A DNA stretch of 64,000 bases from a bacterium (GTDB lineage: Bacteria > UBP6 > UBA1177). The stretch lies in NCBI GenBank assembly GCA_016290135.1, contig JAEESW010000005.1, positions 1-64,000 of the forward strand. The letters run 5' to 3'. The number at the start of each line of letters is the position of its first letter. Within the stretch, counting starts at the first letter, position 1. Shown here piece after piece: positions 1 to 9,680 of this stretch. The notes beneath the pieces are model-generated. The model searched no databases, was not told the DNA's origin, and saw only the letters and a program-made list of their open reading frames with translations. Made by a program: the position numbers and the translations under genes.

Positions 1-1
1 C

Positions 2-319
2 CGCTGCGCACTGCTCGACAAGATCGGCTACAACTATAGCGAAATGGTGAAAAGCGGTTATGCCTTTCCCGTCACCGACATCAAAGTCAAATACGTGAGA
101 CCGCTCAACTTCGGAGAGCACGCTAAAATAGTCTCAAGCCTTGTCGAATACGAGAACATGATCAAAATAAAATACGAAATCTTCAATGAAAAAGGAGAAC
201 TCACGACAAAAGCCGAAAGCACCCAGATGGCTTTCAACATCTCGAAAATGGAGTCCGAATTCGTCTGCCCAGGAGTTTTCGTAAACAGAGTCAACGAAAT
301 AATCAAAAGCGGGAAGTAA
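2..319 (+). CDS. Acyl-CoA thioesterase, 4-hydroxybenzoyl-CoA thioesterase/YbgC-like (5' truncated by window edge)
   Basis: Open frame from base 2 (RCALLDKIGYNYSEM...) through TAA; hot-dog-like text 'FPVTDIKVKYVRPLNFGEHAKI'. Confidence 0.75.
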   Translation, partial: RCALLDKIGYNYSEMVKSGYAFPVTDIKVKYVRPLNFGEHAKIVSSLVEYENMIKIKYEIFNEKGELTTKAESTQMAFNISKMESEFVCPGVFVNRVNEIIKSGK

Positions 320-326
320 TTCGTCT

Positions 327-385
327 CCGTCATCTTGAACGAATGTGAAAGATCTCTCGGATTCTCGCTTCGCTCCGTATGACGG
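327..385. repeat. Small REP/MITE-like intergenic element bounded by CCGTCAT...ATGACGG
   Basis: Inverted 7-bp ends in the intergenic region; the minus-strand translation 'RHTERSENPRDLSHSFKMTE' is typical of interspersed short repeats. Confidence 0.35.
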
Positions 386-533
386 TTCAAAAACTTGCCT
401 TTCAAGCACATGGTTCTAAAATTCTATGCTTTGTTGTTTTCGTCGTAGCATTTTTTCGATATTCCGACGGACAAAAAACGGCGCAGCGGAACCGGACAAC
501 AACGCTTTTATCAACTTTTTTGGAGGTAATACT

Positions 534-1526
534 ATGAAAAGATTTTTGGTTTTAACAGTTGTTTTTGCAGCAATGTTTCTTATGATTTCCTGTGGCAGCA
601 GCAGCAATGACGGCATTACACACGACGGCGACAAATTCTGCGGAGAATTCTATGCCGACGGAGAATGTAACGGCCATGATGCCAAAGTCTGCAGCGAAGG
701 CGACAGAACCTGGTATGAAGTCGAAGGAACCGGCAAGAAATTCTACTGCGACAAAGACGGAGAATGCGATAAAGCGGCTCAGGATCTTGTTAATTACTGT
801 TTCTTAGGCGGCGGTGATACAGACTCTGACACCGGGGATTCCGGCAGCGAAGGCGGAGACACAGACACCGATGCCGACACTGGCGATTCCGGCAGCGAAG
901 GCGGCGATACGAATTCTTTTGAATGCGATATGCCAGGTGATTACAAATGCATGAACGGAGACTCATACGTCTGCGAACTTCTTCCGACCGGCGACATGGT
1001 ATGGTCGTTTAAGGAAGAATGCGCTGACGGCTGCGATTCCGAAACGGGCGCATGCAATGCGATACTCAGAGACTGCAACGAGTCGCACCACGAACTCTGC
1101 ACTGACGAAGAAACAGGTCTTATGTGGTCAAAAAAATCGGGAGAGAAGCCCTGGACTGAGGCAAACCAGTACTGCGAAAACCTTGAAGAACTCGGATTTG
1201 ATGACTGGAGACTTCCGACTATCGACGAACTCAGAACACTTATTCTCGAGTGCGAAGGAACAGTTACCGGCGGAGCATGCCCGATCAGCGAGGAAGCCGG
1301 CATTCTCAGCGATGAATCATGGAACGATGACTGTTACTGTGAAGAGAATCACATGGGAATTTACACGAAATTCGGCACGGAAGACTGGTATGACTATTTC
1401 TGGTCTTCTTCCTCTGTCTCAGGTACAGACGGTTACTGGGCTCTGGACACTTCTGAAGCAAACATTGCAGCACACAATCCTGAAGACTCTATGACCGGGG
1501 CACGCTGCGTAAGACTCGCAGAATAA
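534..1526 (+). CDS. Lipoprotein with Asp/Gly/Ser-rich linker and C-terminal DUF1566 (Lcl-like) domain
   Basis: RBS GGAGG + MKRFLVLTVVFAAMFLMISCGSS lipobox; tandem GDSGSEGGDT; 'DDWRLPTIDELRTLI...FWSSSSVSG...ARCVRL'. Confidence 0.8.
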   Translation: MKRFLVLTVVFAAMFLMISCGSSSNDGITHDGDKFCGEFYADGECNGHDAKVCSEGDRTWYEVEGTGKKFYCDKDGECDKAAQDLVNYCFLGGGDTDSDTGDSGSEGGDTDTDADTGDSGSEGGDTNSFECDMPGDYKCMNGDSYVCELLPTGDMVWSFKEECADGCDSETGACNAILRDCNESHHELCTDEETGLMWSKKSGEKPWTEANQYCENLEELGFDDWRLPTIDELRTLILECEGTVTGGACPISEEAGILSDESWNDDCYCEENHMGIYTKFGTEDWYDYFWSSSSVSGTDGYWALDTSEANIAAHNPEDSMTGARCVRLAE

Positions 1527-1542
1527 TTTATAATCTCAGAAA

Positions 1543-3195
1543 TCATTCCATACTTATACAAAGATTCTCTTCCGGATAAAATTCCTTTAACGCTTCCCCT
1601 TCGACAAGTTCCGCAGACATTGCTACAGTCAGACTTGCGACCGTATCAGTGGAATCGAAATCATGTTTTGAATAGTATGAGGACTGAAATTCCCCCACCC
1701 TGACGCCGTTTTCGACCTTGTTCCCTGCGAGGATGCAGACATCACATGAGTCGTATGAACAGGAGATTATCTTGTAAACTGTTACCTCCGGTGCATATTT
1801 CAGAGTTTTCATCGAAGCTTTCTGGATATCGGAAAGAAGGATCGTAGCCCCGACAAGGACTTCATCACCGGTTACCGAAAGAAGTATCGCAGGTTCGCCT
1901 TCAGGATGAGCAGGTGTTACAGCCGTTTCTTTAAAGAAATACGACAAACTTGAACCGGTACCGCTGCTTGAACTTGGACCGATACCATAACCAAGCCCGA
2001 CAAGCTCTTTCAGATCGACATAGATATCACCTTCACCGACGATACCGGATCCCTCAAAGGCAAAATATTTTTCGGCGTCAATAATGGCTGCAGTTTCGTC
2101 AAGATCTCCGTCATCCAGAGAGGCGACTGACGATTCATACATCAGCCTTCCCGCAAATTTGGGATATTTCGGAGCGCATAAAGGTTTGCCGAGTTTTTCC
2201 ATGAATTTGTCAAACTTCTCAGGTTCGTTGTAAGGAGTGAGGATGTCGAGTTCTCCGCTGACAGCAAGCTTTCCTTCAGACCCCGGAAGCGCTTTAGCAA
2301 CTTTGACATCAAGCTCGCCGGCACCGAAACCGTCGTAACAGACGATCTCTCCGGCATCTGTAATTTTGCCGAAAAGAAGCTGTCCAACAGAGTCATCGTC
2401 AAGCCCGATCCTGACTTTACCCTTTTCAACATTTTCCGGAAGAAACAAAAAAGCGGTAAATCCTCTGAAATCGGATTCGCTGTGATACTGCACTGTTTTA
2501 AGAAAATTCTCCTCATCGGATTCTATAAGTCTGGTGTAATAAAACGTAGTGGAAGAGTAGTCGTGATCCGGTTCAGTCGTGACACTTCCGATATATCCCT
2601 GGGCGAAATCAGTCCCATTGTAGGCTTCTCTCGGCGGTTCGGAATCGCCTGTTGTGATGATATAGCTGCTCGCCACGCTTACCTTAACTTTTCCGTAAGG
2701 TTTCGGGAAACGCTTTGAGCCGTCATCCGGTTTAAGCGAGACTTCGCAACTCTCTGTTTTTTCCTTGCAGTTTTCTTCGGCGCAGGAAACGAAATCATCG
2801 TCTAAAACAGAGCCGCCGCACTTTTCAAGCCAGCAGTCATACATTCCGGAAAACTTCTCAGCTTCGCTTTTCTCCCCCTTTTTAATGCATGATTGGAGAC
2901 ACTCCTCAGACCTGCATGATATGTAACAGCTGAAAATTTCATGACATGTTTTTTTGTAAGCAGACTCAGACTCATTTGAATCAGAATCGTTGTCAGGCTT
3001 TACTGCATCATCGTCCCCCGGCTCATCGGCATCATCCGGCTCGCTGTCCGTAAGATCTTCGTCCGAAAGATCCTCACCGGAACTATCGTGATCCTGAATT
3101 TCATCTGTATCGTTTTTCTTGTCGCCGCTTCCGCCGCCGCACCCGGCAAAAAACAAAATGACTGATAAGCCTAAAAAAACAAGCACTTTTTTCAT
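1543..3195 (-). CDS. Hypothetical lipoprotein with acidic linker
   Basis: MKKVLVFLGLSVILFFAGCGGGSGDKKNDTDEIQDHDSSGEDLSDEDLTDS; lipobox and acidic tract. Confidence 0.75.
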   Translation of the reverse strand: MKKVLVFLGLSVILFFAGCGGGSGDKKNDTDEIQDHDSSGEDLSDEDLTDSEPDDADEPGDDDAVKPDNDSDSNESESAYKKTCHEIFSCYISCRSEECLQSCIKKGEKSEAEKFSGMYDCWLEKCGGSVLDDDFVSCAEENCKEKTESCEVSLKPDDGSKRFPKPYGKVKVSVASSYIITTGDSEPPREAYNGTDFAQGYIGSVTTEPDHDYSSTTFYYTRLIESDEENFLKTVQYHSESDFRGFTAFLFLPENVEKGKVRIGLDDDSVGQLLFGKITDAGEIVCYDGFGAGELDVKVAKALPGSEGKLAVSGELDILTPYNEPEKFDKFMEKLGKPLCAPKYPKFAGRLMYESSVASLDDGDLDETAAIIDAEKYFAFEGSGIVGEGDIYVDLKELVGLGYGIGPSSSSGTGSSLSYFFKETAVTPAHPEGEPAILLSVTGDEVLVGATILLSDIQKASMKTLKYAPEVTVYKIISCSYDSCDVCILAGNKVENGVRVGEFQSSYYSKHDFDSTDTVASLTVAMSAELVEGEALKEFYPEENLCISME

Positions 3196-3371
3196 GATTT
3201 AACCTCCCACAGATCCAAAACGTTTTATTTTAAGCAACATTGAAATTAACACAATAAAAATCGGATTTCAAAATTGCATAATCCTTGCAAAATATGCGAG
3301 GTTCTATATATTTCCACGGTTTTTTTGAAAGAGTGTTCCGGCATCTCAAGAGGCAGATTTTGGAGGTTTTT

Positions 3372-4007
3372 ATGAGAAAATACACAAAAATATTGGTTCT
3401 TTTAGCAGTGATTTTTGTTGTTTACCCTCTCTTCCCTGCTGAAGAACTCACATTCGAGACGATATGCAGGCACCTTGCCGCATACAAAAACACGACAGGC
3501 GAATTTACGCAGATAAAGACGAGCGCACTCAAAAAGAGCCTCAAGTCTTCGGGAACTTTCATCCTCACGAGAGACGGTGTCGTCTGGAAAACGCTGAAGC
3601 CCGTCCCTTCAAAGATAGCAATAATCGATGCCTACATGATAACTACTGACGCGAAGGGAAAAAAGACTGTGAAAAGCATGCTCAACAGCGACACTTTTCT
3701 TAAAGTCAACGACATCGTCTCTTCTCTTTTCGCAGGTAACTCAGCAGAAATAAACAAGAATTTCAAGGTCAATTTCAAAGCGACAAGTGCTGAAAAATGG
3801 GAAGCTCTCCTCGTCCCGAAAGACAAGACCATCTCCTACGCGATAAGTTCGATGAATATGAAAGGAACTTTCGTCAAAGGCTCGGTTTCGATCTTCATGG
3901 CTGAGATATACTTTGCCGACGGAGGCAGTTTGAGCTACATTTTCGAGCACCAGAAACACCCTGAAAAACTTACGCAAGAGGAACTTGATGAATTCAAAAA
4001 AGACTAA
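3372..4007 (+). CDS. LolA-like outer-membrane lipoprotein carrier family protein
   Basis: Signal peptide; 'LAAYKNTTGEFTQIKTSALKKSLKSSGTFILTRDGVVWKTLKP' is LolA-like. Confidence 0.75.
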   Translation: MRKYTKILVLLAVIFVVYPLFPAEELTFETICRHLAAYKNTTGEFTQIKTSALKKSLKSSGTFILTRDGVVWKTLKPVPSKIAIIDAYMITTDAKGKKTVKSMLNSDTFLKVNDIVSSLFAGNSAEINKNFKVNFKATSAEKWEALLVPKDKTISYAISSMNMKGTFVKGSVSIFMAEIYFADGGSLSYIFEHQKHPEKLTQEELDEFKKD

Positions 4008-6351
4008 CCGCGCTTTCCTTCTTTTCTGGCTCATTTTTCACATCGGAGCCGCCGTTTTTTTAGTGATCTCATATAATTACGGAAGTGAAAAATTTTCATT
4101 GGATTCAGACCTTTTGAATATGATGCCGAAGCCTTTCGAGGAAGAATCGCTGAAAAAAGCGAATGAAACACTGATGAAAAAACTGAGCAAAGCGGCGATC
4201 GTCCTCAGCGCAGACAAAGATTTCGAAAAGGCGAAGGCGGGAGCCGAAAGGATATATGAAAAACTCTCAAAAAGCCCCTACTTCGTTTCGGTCCTCCTGA
4301 ATACCGACACCGTCGACATCAGAGAAATAGCCGGTTTCTTCCACAAATACCGCTTTGATCTGCTTGACGACGAGACTATAAAAGCGATTGAAAACGGCGG
4401 AGCCGAAGACTTTGCGCAGGAAGCGGTATCCAGGATCTACAGCCCCTTCACGATGCTTCCGCTCGATGACCTGAACAGCGACCCCTTCATGCTTGCAGAA
4501 CATAACTTGCAGAAATATCTGGAAGTTTTAGAACATTCCGGCACCGCTTTAAGGCCGAAGGACGGCGTTCTCGCGGCAGAAAAAAACGGTCTCTGGTATG
4601 TCATGATAAAAACGGAGCTTTCGCCTGAAGGTGCGGCACTCGCCTCAAAGGACAACGGAATAACCGAAATTTACGATATATGCGGCAAAATAAAGGCCGA
4701 GACAGGGACGCGCTGCGTCGTTTCGGGCGGCACTTTCCACAGCCACAAAAGCTCGAATTCAGCATCGGAAGAAATCAAAATAATATCAATAATTTCAATA
4801 ACTATCGTTATTTTGATGCTCCTCTTCGTCTTCCGGTCGGCAACCCCGATAATACTTTCTCTCCTCTCTATATTCTTTTCGCTTTTTTCAGCCGCGGCGC
4901 TTACTTTCGCAGTCTTCGGAAAAGTACACTTGGTCACACTCGTATTCGGGACATCGCTCATCGGTTCCTCCATCGACTACAGCCTCCACTACTTCGTCCA
5001 CGCCTCGGGGAACCCCAACCTGAGATCGGGAAGCGAGATCAGATCGAAACTTCTTCCCGGACTCACGATGGCGATAATATCATCCTCAGTCTGCTTTTTA
5101 GCCCTCATTTTCGCGCCGTTCAACCTTCTCAAGCAGATGTCGCTCTTTTCAGTCACAGGACTCGTCAGCTCATTCCTCACGACGACCGCAATATTTCCGT
5201 ATGTTCCGCTTCCTAAAAACAGAGTCGTCAGAGGTGTCACGCTTTTTGAAAAAGGCTTTGCACTTGCCAAAAAGATCAACGGCATTGCGGCGATATGCGT
5301 TATGGTTCTTATTTCAGCCGTGCTTATATTCGTTTTCAGAGACAATTTCGGGATAGAGAACGACATCAAAAAGCTCTACAAAGAAGAAGGAGAGCTTCTT
5401 GAAAACGAAAAAGAGGCTTATTCCGTCATCTCCTACGCTCCCGTAAACTGGTTCATCGTGAGCGGCAGTGACGAGAACGAGGTCCTCAAAAAGGAAGAAG
5501 AATTGCGTGAAAGGCTTAAAACTATTGATAAAAACAGCGACGGCGTAATGTCGGCTTCCGTATTCATCCCGTCAGTTGAAAAGCAGAAAAGATCGCGCGC
5601 GACAGTCGAAGAACTACTTCCTTTTACAGAAAAACAGTTCGAAACACTGGAATTTGACGGAAACGAAGCCGAAAACTTCAAAAAAGGCTTTTTCGAAGCT
5701 GAAAAAACACTCCTTTCGGTCAACTCAGAGGACTTCCCTTCTTCGATAAAGGAAGCTCTCGCCTCCTACTGGCTCGGCAAAGTGAAAGACAAATATTATT
5801 CAATAGTTATCCCGAATTTTCAAGCTGACTACACGACTTTCAGAAGCATAGCCGGAGAAGACGAAAACACCTATTTCGTCCACAAAGTAAAAGACATAAA
5901 TTCAGATCTCGACAAAGTGACGACTATCGTCCTCGAATTCTTCATGGCCGCATATATACTCATGTTTATAGTCCTCAGATTTTTCTACAACACGCGGCAG
6001 TCACTCAAAATCATCTCGATACCTTTCATCGTCATTCTCGCAGCATCGGCCGTTTTTGCAGCGACAGGCACCAGAGCTGAATTTTTCTCGGTCACAGGAA
6101 TGATACTGGTCTTCGGACTCGGGCTTGACTACATCATCTACACGCAGGAAAACGAAAAGACAAAAGACCCTGTTGAAAAAAGGCTCGAACCTTTCGCTAT
6201 CTTCCTCTCATTTTTCACGACTATAGTTTCATTCGGCGCACTCGCACTGAGTTCCTTCCAGCCTGTTCATTTAATAGGTTTCTCAATATTTACAGGGCTT
6301 TGCGCCGCATACTTAGCCGCACTTTTCTACACTTCGGGAGATAAAAAATGA
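3985..6351 (+). CDS. MMPL/RND family exporter
   Basis: 788 aa, two blocks of TM helices; 'GSSIDYSLHYFVH' and 'GLGLDYIIYTQE' MMPL-type motifs; overlaps LolA-like gene. Confidence 0.85.
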   Translation: MMNSKKTNRAFLLFWLIFHIGAAVFLVISYNYGSEKFSLDSDLLNMMPKPFEEESLKKANETLMKKLSKAAIVLSADKDFEKAKAGAERIYEKLSKSPYFVSVLLNTDTVDIREIAGFFHKYRFDLLDDETIKAIENGGAEDFAQEAVSRIYSPFTMLPLDDLNSDPFMLAEHNLQKYLEVLEHSGTALRPKDGVLAAEKNGLWYVMIKTELSPEGAALASKDNGITEIYDICGKIKAETGTRCVVSGGTFHSHKSSNSASEEIKIISIISITIVILMLLFVFRSATPIILSLLSIFFSLFSAAALTFAVFGKVHLVTLVFGTSLIGSSIDYSLHYFVHASGNPNLRSGSEIRSKLLPGLTMAIISSSVCFLALIFAPFNLLKQMSLFSVTGLVSSFLTTTAIFPYVPLPKNRVVRGVTLFEKGFALAKKINGIAAICVMVLISAVLIFVFRDNFGIENDIKKLYKEEGELLENEKEAYSVISYAPVNWFIVSGSDENEVLKKEEELRERLKTIDKNSDGVMSASVFIPSVEKQKRSRATVEELLPFTEKQFETLEFDGNEAENFKKGFFEAEKTLLSVNSEDFPSSIKEALASYWLGKVKDKYYSIVIPNFQADYTTFRSIAGEDENTYFVHKVKDINSDLDKVTTIVLEFFMAAYILMFIVLRFFYNTRQSLKIISIPFIVILAASAVFAATGTRAEFFSVTGMILVFGLGLDYIIYTQENEKTKDPVEKRLEPFAIFLSFFTTIVSFGALALSSFQPVHLIGFSIFTGLCAAYLAALFYTSGDKK

Positions 6352-7526
6352 AAATATACTTGTCACGTCCGGGAGTTTTTTCGGCAGCCGGAAAAAACGC
6401 CGAAGAACTCTGGAAATCACTTCTAAACGGAGACCAGAGCGGGATAAAACGCTATGAAACATTCTCAGGAAGCACATTCTTCGCAGCCAGGATCGACGAA
6501 AACGCGCTTCAGCCGTCCACCGGCAGATTCGATATGAAAATAATCAGGATCGAAGAAGCGGCACTTGACCAGATCGGCAGCATTATCGAAAAAGCAAAGT
6601 CAAAATACGGAGAAAAAAGGATCGCGGTCTGCGTCGGCTCGTGCGACAACGGCACAGAGTTTTCCCTTGCGGGACACCGGAAATACTTCGAAAACGGCGC
6701 ATTTCCCGAAGATTATTCGATAGAGATGCAGGGTGCGGACTACGTTTCGACTTTCATCGCCGAAAAATACTCTCTCAAAGGTCCTGCATGCACCTTTTCG
6801 ACAGCATGCTCCTCTAGCGCAGGAGCGATAATAAAAGCGGCAGAACTCATAAGATCGGGCTTGTGCGACGCGGCTGTTGCCGGCGGGATCGACATAGCAT
6901 CAGACACAACCTTGGACGGTTTTGCCTCTTTGGAAGCGATATCAGACAGGATCACGAACCCTTTCAGCAAAAATAGAAGCGGAATAACTTTAGGCGACGG
7001 TGCGGCATTCTTTGTCCTCTCGAAAGAACCGCTTGACGACGAATCTCCCGCTGTCACACTTCTCGGTTACGGCGAATCCTGCGATGCACACCACATGACT
7101 TCCCCCGATCCGAGTGGCGTTGGAGCCAAAAAAGCGATGGAAAAAGCACTTTCAAGCGCAAATATAAAGCCGGAAGAAGTCGATTACGTCAACCTCCACG
7201 GCACCGGGACAAAGTTCAACGATTCGATGGAAGCAAAGGCAGTCGATGCCGTTTTCGGCGCTTACAAAGTTAAGTGCTCGACCACAAAACCGATTACCGG
7301 CCACACTTTGGGAGCTGCCGGAGCGCTTGAGCTCGCGATCTGCTTTGCTGCGGTCACAAACAATGCCCTTCCCCCGCAGATCTGGGACGGAGTTTTCGAC
7401 GACGAGATGCCAAAACTCAATTTCGTTAATAAAAACGATAACTTATATCAAACAAAAATTTGTCTTTCGAACTCGTTCGCTTTCGGCGGCGCGAATGCGT
7501 GCCTTGTCATAAAAAAAGAGGAGTAA
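6348..7526 (+). CDS. Beta-ketoacyl-ACP synthase (FabF/FabB-like)
   Basis: Cys-His-His triad text: 'TACSSSAGAI', 'HGTGTKFND', 'GHTLGAAGALE'; overlaps MMPL stop by 4 nt (ATGA). Confidence 0.9.
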   Translation: MKIYLSRPGVFSAAGKNAEELWKSLLNGDQSGIKRYETFSGSTFFAARIDENALQPSTGRFDMKIIRIEEAALDQIGSIIEKAKSKYGEKRIAVCVGSCDNGTEFSLAGHRKYFENGAFPEDYSIEMQGADYVSTFIAEKYSLKGPACTFSTACSSSAGAIIKAAELIRSGLCDAAVAGGIDIASDTTLDGFASLEAISDRITNPFSKNRSGITLGDGAAFFVLSKEPLDDESPAVTLLGYGESCDAHHMTSPDPSGVGAKKAMEKALSSANIKPEEVDYVNLHGTGTKFNDSMEAKAVDAVFGAYKVKCSTTKPITGHTLGAAGALELAICFAAVTNNALPPQIWDGVFDDEMPKLNFVNKNDNLYQTKICLSNSFAFGGANACLVIKKEE

Positions 7527-7976
7527 ATGATAAAAATACTTTTTGTCTGTCACGGCAACATCTGCCGCAGTCCGATGGCTGAATTCGTTATGAAAAAACT
7601 CGTCGAAGATGCCGGATTGTCTGATAAATTCGGGATAGAATCTGCCGCAACAAGCACCGAAGAGATCGGGAACCCCGTCTATCCGCCCGCAAAGAGGAAA
7701 TTAGCAGAGCACGGGATCGGTTGTGCCGGAAAAACAGCACGTCAGATGAACGCAGGCGACTATCAGAAATTCGACCTTCTCATCGGCATGGACAGCGCGA
7801 ATATCCGCAACATGACACGCATCTGCGGCGGTGACCCTGAAGACAAGATAAAACTTCTTCTCAACTATGCGGGAGTTGACCGCGATGTCGCCGATCCGTG
7901 GTACACAGGTGACTTCGATGCGACATGGAACGATGTTTCAAAAGGGTGCGCGGCGCTGCTGGAGAGCCTCATTTAA
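7527..7976 (+). CDS. Low-molecular-weight protein-tyrosine phosphatase
   Basis: 'FVCHGNICRSPMAEF' P-loop CX5RS and 'DPWYTGDF' acid motif. Confidence 0.9.
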   Translation: MIKILFVCHGNICRSPMAEFVMKKLVEDAGLSDKFGIESAATSTEEIGNPVYPPAKRKLAEHGIGCAGKTARQMNAGDYQKFDLLIGMDSANIRNMTRICGGDPEDKIKLLLNYAGVDRDVADPWYTGDFDATWNDVSKGCAALLESLI

Positions 7977-8042
7977 AGTTGCATTTATTCATTAAATCTT
8001 TAACATAAAGCGTTTATGTTTTTTGAACAAAATGAGGTCATC

Positions 8043-8978
8043 ATGAAAAATTTTTCTTATTTTATGATTATCATGCTCCTTTTTTTCACACTTTCTGCAG
8101 AAGATCTGATCCTTATCCATGAAAATAGTTATGTTGACAAAAACGGAAACGAAAAAACAGAAGAAAAAGAACAAACTGCAGAAACCGACAAAAGCAATTC
8201 CGAGGGCAAAACAGAAAAAACAGTAGATCCTAAAAATGACAAGAACTTTTTTACCCGTTTCAAATTCGGGATCGGAGCCAACTTCAGCGGAACTGCAGGG
8301 ATGTTTCGCGAATATGAGAACTACGTATTTAAGAACCAATTCGGGGCTTCTTTAGGTTTTGATTTCAACTGGCTCGTATTCAAAAAAGAGAGCGGCAGAG
8401 GTGAAGGCAATCTATATCTTGGATTCGGATTCAACTTCCAGTACTGGATGCCGACGACATGGCGCAACAAAGAGAACAGATCTTACGATGATGATTACTA
8501 TTATGACGAAGATTATCCCGATTTTTATATCATGCTCCACTACATGAGAATTCCGGTGACATTAAATTTAGCCTATGAATTGAAAGCCGGTATCGGGGCT
8601 TTGAAAAGTGTCGAACCAAGGGTCTCTCTCGGAATAAACAACAATATATTCAAATTCGGATGGGGTTCTTCCGACAAAGAACTCAATGAGGAATTATCCG
8701 AAGACTTGAATGAATTCAACCACAGAATATACAATTATAAAATCAGCGGAACATGGTCTTTAGGATTAAGTTTCGTCTTCGAAAACAACTGGTTTTTCTC
8801 AACTTCTATCGGCGGAGATTTCGGAAGCAGCAACTACAGAAGCAATCTTTTTTACGAAAGAGCTTACGAACGTGATGAAGACGGTGACAGGACAGATAAA
8901 TTGAAAAGTAATAAGTACGGCCGATTTTTATACGGTCACCACGAATTCATGATGTTCGAGACAGGGTACAGGTTCTGA
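8043..8978 (+). CDS. Putative outer-membrane beta-barrel protein
   Basis: Signal peptide; alternating aromatic strands, C-terminal 'FMMFETGYRF' ending in F. Confidence 0.6.
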   Translation: MKNFSYFMIIMLLFFTLSAEDLILIHENSYVDKNGNEKTEEKEQTAETDKSNSEGKTEKTVDPKNDKNFFTRFKFGIGANFSGTAGMFREYENYVFKNQFGASLGFDFNWLVFKKESGRGEGNLYLGFGFNFQYWMPTTWRNKENRSYDDDYYYDEDYPDFYIMLHYMRIPVTLNLAYELKAGIGALKSVEPRVSLGINNNIFKFGWGSSDKELNEELSEDLNEFNHRIYNYKISGTWSLGLSFVFENNWFFSTSIGGDFGSSNYRSNLFYERAYERDEDGDRTDKLKSNKYGRFLYGHHEFMMFETGYRF

Positions 8979-8983
8979 CACTG

Positions 8984-9000
8984 AAGACGTTGAACGTCTT
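8984..9000. terminator. Candidate bidirectional terminator hairpin between convergent genes
   Basis: AAGACGT-TGA-ACGTCTT stem-loop between convergent stop codons. Confidence 0.4.
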
Positions 9001-9680
9001 TACACCAGTTTTTTCATATTTTCAGGCATTTCTTTGGAGAAAACGAGTTTTTCCTTCGTGACGGGGTGTTCTATTTCAAGTGAATATGCCCAGAGCGCGA
9101 TATTTGAGCCGAGTTTCGCGTTTTTGTTATATTTGTGGTCGTTGACTATCGGTAGTCCGCGCGATGAGAGCTGGACCCTGATCTGATGTGCCCTTCCCGT
9201 TTCAAGCGTGATTTTTAAAAGCGAGCGGTTTCCTGAAGTTTCAAGAGTTTCATAGAAAAGGCGGGCGAATTTTGCTTTCGGATTTTCTTTTTTCGAGACG
9301 TAAACCTCGTTCGTTGCCTCGTTTTTGACAAGATAATCCTCCAGAACGCCGCTTTTATGTTTCGGAATGCCGTCAACGACTGCCAAATAGCACTTTTTCC
9401 AGATATTCTGACGGATCTGTTCGCTTAGTCTTGATGCCGCTTTTGAAGTTTTCGCGAAGACCATGACGCCGCCGACGGGCTGATCGAGCCTGTGGACGAT
9501 GCCTAAAAAAACATTTCCCGGCTTGTCGTATTTCTTTTTGAGATAACTTTTGAGAATGCTCTGAAAGTCGTCATTTGACGAATCAGCTTTCTGGACCGGG
9601 ATCCCCTGCGGTTTGACGACAACGAGAAGATGGTTGTCTTCGTAAATGATCTCGGGGCAAAAAGAGGAAGCTATTTCCAT
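9000..9680 (-). CDS. RluA-family pseudouridine synthase
   Basis: 'GIVHRLDQPVGGVMVFAKT' catalytic HRLD motif; 'TGRAHQIRVQLSSRGLPIVND'. Confidence 0.9.
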   Translation of the reverse strand: MEIASSFCPEIIYEDNHLLVVVKPQGIPVQKADSSNDDFQSILKSYLKKKYDKPGNVFLGIVHRLDQPVGGVMVFAKTSKAASRLSEQIRQNIWKKCYLAVVDGIPKHKSGVLEDYLVKNEATNEVYVSKKENPKAKFARLFYETLETSGNRSLLKITLETGRAHQIRVQLSSRGLPIVNDHKYNKNAKLGSNIALWAYSLEIEHPVTKEKLVFSKEMPENMKKLV

